11,772 nt of DNA. Source: Treponema sp. (GTDB taxonomy: Bacteria > Spirochaetota > Spirochaetia > Treponematales > Breznakiellaceae). Shown here piece by piece: positions 7,445 to 11,772 of this stretch. The notes below the pieces were generated by a model, which ran no database searches, was not told the DNA's origin, and saw only the letters and a list, made by a program, of their open reading frames with translations. Location of the stretch: positions 1 through 11,772 of the forward strand of contig JAIRRR010000307.1 in NCBI GenBank assembly GCA_031255875.1. The letters run 5' to 3'. How positions within the stretch are numbered: the first letter of the stretch is position 1; the number at the start of each line of letters is the position of its first letter. A program made the translations under genes and the position numbers.

Positions 7445-8539
7445 ATGGAAAAAAGAAATATTTTGCTTGTTTCCGTTCTGCTCGCGCTTCCCTTTTTTTT
7501 ACGCGCCCAGGAAGCGCCCGTGCTCTGGCTCTACTATGCCGAGGGCGAAGAGATCACGCTGACCATTGCGGGCCAGGGGCAGGTTTACTCGGGGTACGAT
7601 TTTCCCGGGGAGGGCGCCGCGCTTGACCCCGGGGATCTGGTCATGACCGGAAGGGAAAGCTCTGCGGAATTGCAGCTGCTCCCCGGCGCCTGGGCGGCTG
7701 CGGACGAATACGCGGGCCAGGAATGGGAGCCCCGCCCGCTTGTCAAACTCGCCGAAGGCTCGACTCTGCGGTTTCATTCATTTTCGGGCGGGGCGGCCAC
7801 GCTGGAGATCCTCTACGGCCAGATGCGGGTGGTATCCGCCGGGCCGCAGGATTTCGGGGGCTTGAAGATAAAGGCGGGAAACGCGGTAATGGATGTTTCC
7901 GGCGGGGATTTTAACGTGGATTACATGATCCACCCCGGGGAATCCCTCATCGAAAGGGGCAGGAACGGCAGTATGCGGCTCCAGGTGTATAGCTTCCGCG
8001 GCTCCACGGATATCGCCCTTTCCGGGGCCAGCGGCGCTACTGTTTTTACCGTTGGCGAATACGAAAGGGTGGCCATCGAGGCCGGGAGCACCCGCTCGGT
8101 GATAGAGCGGAAGCCGCTGGACCCGGCGATCCTTTACTTCTGGGAGAGCATGCCTTTCGCCGGAGAGTCCCCGGGCGTCGCCCCCGATACCGCGCTGCCC
8201 AGGCAGGGTTCCCGCCTGGTGATGAACGAAAGCGGCGAGGAGCGCTACGTGATATTCCCCGTCATCGACGGCGAAAGCGCCGCCCTTGCCGGGGAACGCC
8301 GCCAGGCCGCCGCTGCGGAGATTCCTCCCCCTTCCGGCGGGCGCAAAAGGCTGCTCCTGAAGAACGCTTTCCTTATTGCCGGCACGGTACTGAGCGGCAT
8401 TAGCCTGGGGGCGAATTTGTACGGGATTTACGGCAGCGGCCCCTCGGCGGAAATGGCCGCCAGTTACGGGTATATTCCCCTTGGGGTCGGGGTGGCGTCG
8501 CTCATCGTGGCGTGCATTATCAACCCCAAAATTCCCTGA
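7445..8539 (+). CDS. Exported FecR-like domain protein with C-terminal membrane hairpin
   Basis: This 364-residue protein starts with a signal peptide: MEKRN, hydrophobic ILLVSVLLALPFFL, likely cleavage after Ala21. Residues about 35-220 resemble a FecR-type beta-rich domain: an early part with a GDLVMTGRESSAELQL segment, then LRFHSFSGGAATLEILYGQM, AGNAVMDVSGGDFNV and FTVGEYERVAIEAG, the usual run from a threshold or marker strand to a charged turn. A Pro/Ala/Gly-rich linker with a basic GGRKR patch (298-302) precedes two hydrophobic segments, about 305-328 and 342-359, that can form a membrane hairpin. The protein should be anchored in the inner membrane with its beta domain in the periplasm. 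FecR proteins in iron signalling contact TonB receptors and anti-sigma partners, but neither is here, so that role should not be assumed. The DUF2804 gene follows 13 bp later. The domain call is by pattern only. Confidence 0.8.
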   Translation: MEKRNILLVSVLLALPFFLRAQEAPVLWLYYAEGEEITLTIAGQGQVYSGYDFPGEGAALDPGDLVMTGRESSAELQLLPGAWAAADEYAGQEWEPRPLVKLAEGSTLRFHSFSGGAATLEILYGQMRVVSAGPQDFGGLKIKAGNAVMDVSGGDFNVDYMIHPGESLIERGRNGSMRLQVYSFRGSTDIALSGASGATVFTVGEYERVAIEAGSTRSVIERKPLDPAILYFWESMPFAGESPGVAPDTALPRQGSRLVMNESGEERYVIFPVIDGESAALAGERRQAAAAEIPPPSGGRKRLLLKNAFLIAGTVLSGISLGANLYGIYGSGPSAEMAASYGYIPLGVGVASLIVACIINPKIP

Positions 8540-8552
8540 CAGCAGGACATTT

Positions 8553-9581
8553 ATGCCGCAAATCGAGATCAGCGAGCCCCTTTCGGTTTTGGACGATTCC
8601 GGCCGCCCGGTAAATTTCGGCTGGGCCCGCTCGCCGGTATTCAACTACGCAACGCCCCTGCTCAAAACCCCTGCCCGGCGGGCCAGCGCTTCCGACAGGT
8701 ACATCGTCTTCTCCGCCACCCACATGCTGACCATGCAGGTCCTCGACGACGGGTATCTGGGTTATGTGGGCGTTTCGGTAATTTCCCTGAAAGACAAGAA
8801 ACGGTCCACCCAGTACTACAACTTCCCCTTTTCGCTGGGCTCGCTCAATTTGCCCGATTCAAGCGAAAAAGGTTCCGTGCGTATACAGCAGAAAAGGTTT
8901 TTCCTGGAATTTACGGTTATGGGCGGCGGCATCCGGATTATCCGGCTCGACTTTCCCAAATTCGGGCATCACCGCTACCTTCGGGGGGAATTGGTGCTTA
9001 CCCCCATTCCCGGCTCGGAATCTTTGGTAACCCACATGCCCTGGGCGCGTCAGAAAACCTCCTTTATCCTCTCCCAGAGATCCCCCTGTTTCTGCACCGA
9101 GGGCGTGATACAGTTCGGCATCTCGGAGATAGTCTTTTCCCAGGGCAAGGGCTGGGGAATTCTGGACTGGAGCCGGGGGGCCCGCCCCGCCTCCGATGTG
9201 CGGTGGTGGGCTTCCGCCTGCGGCTATGCCGGCGACGACAAGGTCGGCTTTAGCGTGGGGTACAGCGGCGCCGATTCGAGCCTTGGCACGGACAACGCTT
9301 TTTTCCTGAACGGCAAGATACACAAACTGGATCAGGTTACCTTTCACCTGACTCCGGCCGACTGGATGAAGCCCTGGCGCTTTTCCGGCAACGACAACCG
9401 GCTGGAAATGGCCTTTGTCCCCTTCCAGGAACGTGTCGAGCGGAACCGCATGCTTGTCCATTCGCTTAACCGCCGCCAGGTATTCGGCACGTTTTCGGGC
9501 AAGGTTATACTGGATGACGGCGCCCCCTTCGTGTTCCGCGATCTTACCGGCGTTGCCGAGCGCCGCAAGTCGGTTAGGTGA
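8553..9581 (+). CDS. DUF2804 family protein
   Basis: This 342-residue protein has the features I associate with DUF2804, a family without established function: IEISEPLSVLDDSGRPVNFGWAR at the N-terminus, a beta-rich middle, WGILDWSRG with a Trp-rich stretch (VRWWASACGYAG), and NRQVFG-type residues near the end, seen as LNRRQVFGTFSGKVILDDG. It has no signal peptide or membrane segment. I take the ATG at 8553 as start, because AGGA lies 5 nt upstream and the first family residues follow at once. The in-frame ATG at 8481 would lie inside the previous gene and add 24 residues unlike the family. The gene begins 13 bp after the FecR-like stop, so the two are probably one operon. Its last 8 bp overlap the 3' end of murE on the other strand. 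Confidence 0.88.
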   Translation: MPQIEISEPLSVLDDSGRPVNFGWARSPVFNYATPLLKTPARRASASDRYIVFSATHMLTMQVLDDGYLGYVGVSVISLKDKKRSTQYYNFPFSLGSLNLPDSSEKGSVRIQQKRFFLEFTVMGGGIRIIRLDFPKFGHHRYLRGELVLTPIPGSESLVTHMPWARQKTSFILSQRSPCFCTEGVIQFGISEIVFSQGKGWGILDWSRGARPASDVRWWASACGYAGDDKVGFSVGYSGADSSLGTDNAFFLNGKIHKLDQVTFHLTPADWMKPWRFSGNDNRLEMAFVPFQERVERNRMLVHSLNRRQVFGTFSGKVILDDGAPFVFRDLTGVAERRKSVR

Positions 9582-11226
9582 GCAGTTCTTCCAGCGCCTT
9601 TTCCGCTTCGCCAATTTCGTCGTAAGGGCGGGTATAGCCGTCGTATATGATCGAATTTTCGTGGCCCTTCCCCAAAAGCAGGACCAGGTCGCCCGCTGCC
9701 GCCAGGGAGAAGGCCCTGCGTATCGCTTCGGGCCGGTCCGGGATGAGGAAGAGGTTTTCCCCCCTCCTGGCGGTTTTCGCGCCCGGCCTCCCGGTTTCCG
9801 CAAGCCCCCCGGCCCTGTCCCCGTCGATGCCGCGGGCTATCTCTTCAAGGATGGCCAGGGGTTCTTCCCCCCGGGGGTCCTCGTCGGTGAGGATCACGAT
9901 GTCCGACCATTCCCAGGCAATGCGGCCCTGCTCGCTCCGTTTCGCGGTGTCCCGCTCCCCTGCGGAGCCGAAGAGGCTGATGATCCTGCGCCGGCCGGCC
10001 CGCCCGCGCAGGGGCGGGAATATGGTCCTGAACGACGAGGGGGTGTGGGCGTAGTCTACGAGTACCTCGAAATCCTGGCCTTTGTCCACCGCAGTCATGC
10101 GCCCCCGGACGCTCTCAAGGCGCGGGACCAGCGGGGCCAGTTCCGGCACGGGCAGGGCGAGTATATGCGATACGGTTAGCAGCGCGGCGAGTACGTTCCC
10201 CGCGTTAAAGGCCCCGGGCAGCCTGTCCTCGATTTCGAGCGTTGTATTGCCGGCCGCGTCCCGGACCCGGTAGCGGTTCCCCCCCGCGCCGCTTTCGACG
10301 CGGGCCAGGGAAAGATCCGCCGCGCCGCCGAGGGCGCTGTGCGAAAAACAGGGGAAGCCGCCCGTTCCCCCCGCGCCCGCCGTCCGCGCAGCTTCCGCAA
10401 AAAAAGAGGCGCTGGGGTCGTCGGCGTTTACCACGCCGAAAGCGGGGATTTCAACAGGCGCGTCCCCCCCTCCGGCGCGGCATACGGCCTTTGCGTGGGG
10501 GAAACGGCCAAGGGCGCGGAAAAGGCCGGCCTTATCGTCGCGGTACTGTTCCCAGCTGCCGTGGAATTCCAGGTGCTCATGGGTTACGTTGGTCATCAGC
10601 GCCGCGTCAAAGGCTATGTCCCCCAGCCGGTTGGTTCGCGGGGAAAGGCCGTGCGAGCTTGCCTCGATGACCGCGTATTCCGCGCGCCGGGCCAGCATCC
10701 CGGCGAGCATGCCCTGGACAACGGTCGCTTCCGGCGTGGTCTGGTGCTCGCTGTTCCACTCCGCCCCGGCCCCCAGGGAATACTGCACCGTGCTGATAAA
10801 GCCCGCCTTTTTTCCAAGGAGCCGGAGGAGCTGCCAGATCAGGTAGACCGTGGTGCTCTTTCCCTCGGTACCCGTTACGCCGATAACGCCCAGACGCCGG
10901 GACGGACTCCGGTAGTAGGCGTCCGCGATGGGGGACATGGCAAAACGCGCGTCTTTTACCCGTATGTACGCCGGCCCCGGGGGGAAGGATTCCCGCTCGC
11001 CCTGGTACACAACGGCCGCGGCCCCGCGCTTTACCGCATCGGGAATAAAAGCGCGGCCGTCAGCGTGCAGCCCCGGCAGGGCGAAGTAACAGCAGCCCGC
11101 TTTGACCCTGCGGGAATCGTACTCGAGCCCGCTTATCTCCGTATCGCCGCCGGCGCGGTCGATAACGCCCGCGCGCGCCGCGACATCCGGCGTAAGAAAA
11201 TCCGGCAGTTTTCGCGTGTTTGTCAT
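9574..11226 (-). CDS. murE: MurE, UDP-MurNAc-L-Ala-D-Glu--diamino acid ligase
   Basis: MurE adds the diamino acid at position 3 of the peptidoglycan stem peptide in the cytoplasm, using ATP. Seen in order: N-terminal substrate-binding domain with ISGLEYDSRRV (31-41); ATP loop GVTGTEGKST (116-125); HQTTPEA (161-167); EASSHGL (188-194); THEHLEFHGSWEQYRDDKAGLF with Lys232, the likely carbamylated lysine; NADDPS; DYAHTP (391-396); a specificity segment TDEDPRGEEP (447-456); and LLGKGHE (517-523). At 550 residues it is about 50 longer than most MurE proteins, with Gly/Ala-rich additions near 280-320 and 468-490. The DPR and GKGHE motifs are those of meso-diaminopimelate enzymes, but ornithine has been reported in Treponema walls, so the added residue is uncertain. 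The ATG at 11226 has AGGA 8 nt upstream. Repeat copy 2 ends 48 bp upstream. Confidence 0.95.
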   Translation of the reverse strand: MTNTRKLPDFLTPDVAARAGVIDRAGGDTEISGLEYDSRRVKAGCCYFALPGLHADGRAFIPDAVKRGAAAVVYQGERESFPPGPAYIRVKDARFAMSPIADAYYRSPSRRLGVIGVTGTEGKSTTVYLIWQLLRLLGKKAGFISTVQYSLGAGAEWNSEHQTTPEATVVQGMLAGMLARRAEYAVIEASSHGLSPRTNRLGDIAFDAALMTNVTHEHLEFHGSWEQYRDDKAGLFRALGRFPHAKAVCRAGGGDAPVEIPAFGVVNADDPSASFFAEAARTAGAGGTGGFPCFSHSALGGAADLSLARVESGAGGNRYRVRDAAGNTTLEIEDRLPGAFNAGNVLAALLTVSHILALPVPELAPLVPRLESVRGRMTAVDKGQDFEVLVDYAHTPSSFRTIFPPLRGRAGRRRIISLFGSAGERDTAKRSEQGRIAWEWSDIVILTDEDPRGEEPLAILEEIARGIDGDRAGGLAETGRPGAKTARRGENLFLIPDRPEAIRRAFSLAAAGDLVLLLGKGHENSIIYDGYTRPYDEIGEAEKALEELLT

Positions 11227-11274
11227 TAGAGTCTTCCTGTTATAGTTGTTTTACGCCTGCCGGCCCGCATGGAG

Positions 11275-11411
11275 GGCGGAGCCCCGCGCAAGGGATAGAA
11301 GCGGTATACCTTCGGGCGGGTTTCCCGCCCGGAGGTATAAGAGCGGATAGCCCGGTCCGTCCGCTCCGTGTGCCGCAGGGCGGAACGCGGGGCGGACGGA
11401 TGCGCCCAAAA
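11275..11411 (-). repeat. Two-hairpin repeat element, copy 2 (inverted)
   Basis: This is the reverse complement of 6633-6769 with the same 137-bp length. Hairpin B is at 11305-11339: 16-bp arms, TTT loop, one T-G pair on the plus strand. Its variable triplet differs from copy 1 on both arms: ATG/CAT in copy 1 becomes TCC/GAA here. Hairpin A is at 11356-11400, with two T-G pairs and one G-A mismatch on the plus strand. The 16-nt joint and both flanks are conserved. It lies 67 bp after the AMMECR1 stop and 48 bp before the murE start. Both copies occupy gaps between minus-strand genes but point in opposite directions relative to transcription, which argues against a dedicated one-way terminator. 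No target-site duplication is obvious. Confidence 0.9.
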
Positions 11412-11478
11412 TTCCATAGAAAATTGACGCTTCCCGGAACTTCCCCCGGCGTTCCCGCGCGGCAAGGGCCGGCATCGT

Positions 11479-11772
11479 TCACCCCTTGCGCTCAAGCGGC
11501 CCGGGCTTTTCCCCGAATACAACGGCGGTAAAAGTCAAAAGATTCGCCCCGGGCTTTTCCCAGGATTTGGACGGGACGCCGGCTTTTACGCAGATATAGT
11601 CCAGGTATTCGCCGAGATCCCATCCCTGCTCAACCGGGACCTGGGGAAGCAGCACCCCGGAACGCCCGGCATAGCTCAGGTAAAGCCCGTGCAGCCCCAC
11701 CTTGATCTGCCGGGGATCCGGGCAGCTTTCCATGGGGGAAAGGGCCGATATTTCGATATCGCAGAGGGAAAG
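11479..11772 (-). CDS. AMMECR1-domain protein, C-terminal part (5' end beyond window)
   Basis: Only the last 97 residues are in the window; the frame is open to the right edge. They match the C-terminal half of the AMMECR1 fold: DIEISALSPMES near the edge, then IKVGLHGLYLSYAGRSGVLL, LPQVPVEQGWD, a YICVKAG segment and a final FTAVVFGE. AMMECR1 proteins occur in all domains of life. In bacteria they often sit with Memo-like and radical SAM genes, but their biochemical role is not settled. The partner genes, if present, would be upstream, outside the window. The internal ATG at 11733 should not be taken as the start, because the preceding 13 residues (LSLCDIEISALSP) are also family-like. The 252 bp between its stop and murE hold repeat copy 2. 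Confidence 0.85.
   Translation of the reverse strand, partial: LSLCDIEISALSPMESCPDPRQIKVGLHGLYLSYAGRSGVLLPQVPVEQGWDLGEYLDYICVKAGVPSKSWEKPGANLLTFTAVVFGEKPGPLERKG

Noticed and set aside
8481..8552. Upstream in-frame ATG at 8481 as start of the DUF2804 gene
   Set aside because: It lies within the FecR-like gene and adds 24 residues unlike the family; the ATG at 8553 has AGGA at proper spacing.
10339..11229. Plus-strand open frame opposite murE, and minus-strand frames opposite the FecR-like and DUF2804 genes (7778-8644, 8859-9803)
   Set aside because: They are shadows of recognised genes with low-complexity translations and no start-site signals.
11733..11733. ATG at 11733 as the true start of the AMMECR1 gene
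   Set aside because: The 13 codons between it and the window edge encode family-like residues, and 84 residues are too few for the fold.
1..11772. tRNA, rRNA, CRISPR array, transposase or phage genes
   Set aside because: I looked for cloverleaf arms, regular spaced repeats and transposase motifs and saw none; the only repeat family is the 137-bp element.

Overview
The window is GC-rich bacterial chromosome (roughly 60% GC by eye) with eight protein-coding genes, all but two on the minus strand. The gene set (a FecR-like exported protein beside a DUF2804 protein, AMMECR1, MurE, and a small family I associate only loosely with treponemes) fits a spirochaete, most likely a GC-rich member of the Treponema lineage. 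This is an inference from gene content; there is no rRNA or species-specific marker here.

Layout. Positions 1-2856 (minus) hold almost all of uvrA, the excinuclease ABC damage-recognition ATPase; only its last residues lie beyond the left edge. Positions 2925-6531 (minus) hold clpS, clpA and aat in that transcription order. Together these are the substrate-tagging, recognition and unfolding arms of the bacterial N-degron (leucine N-end rule) pathway; the ClpP peptidase is not in the window. At 6532-6840 is a gene-free stretch with copy 1 of a two-hairpin repeat. Positions 6841-7233 (minus) hold a small unrecognised protein gene. At 7234-7444 is a divergent promoter region. Positions 7445-9581 (plus) hold a two-gene operon: an exported FecR-like protein with a C-terminal membrane hairpin, then a DUF2804 protein. 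Positions 9574-11226 (minus) hold murE, which overlaps the DUF2804 gene tail to tail by 8 bp. At 11227-11478 is a second gap with copy 2 of the repeat, inverted. Positions 11479-11772 (minus) hold the C-terminal part of an AMMECR1-domain protein that runs off the right edge.

Two signals go beyond ordinary annotation. First, a 137-bp element occurs twice in inverted orientation without indels (126 of 137 bases identical). It carries two strong hairpins, and 10 of the 11 differences fall inside the hairpins, including a paired triplet that changed on both arms. Second, clpS and the FecR-like gene both have a -10 box ending exactly 6 nt before the ATG and no Shine-Dalgarno sequence, so both are predicted to make leaderless mRNAs. 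Their neighbours clpA, murE, the DUF2804 gene and the small gene at 6841-7233 have ordinary ribosome binding sites. I saw no tRNA, rRNA, CRISPR array, transposase or phage gene.
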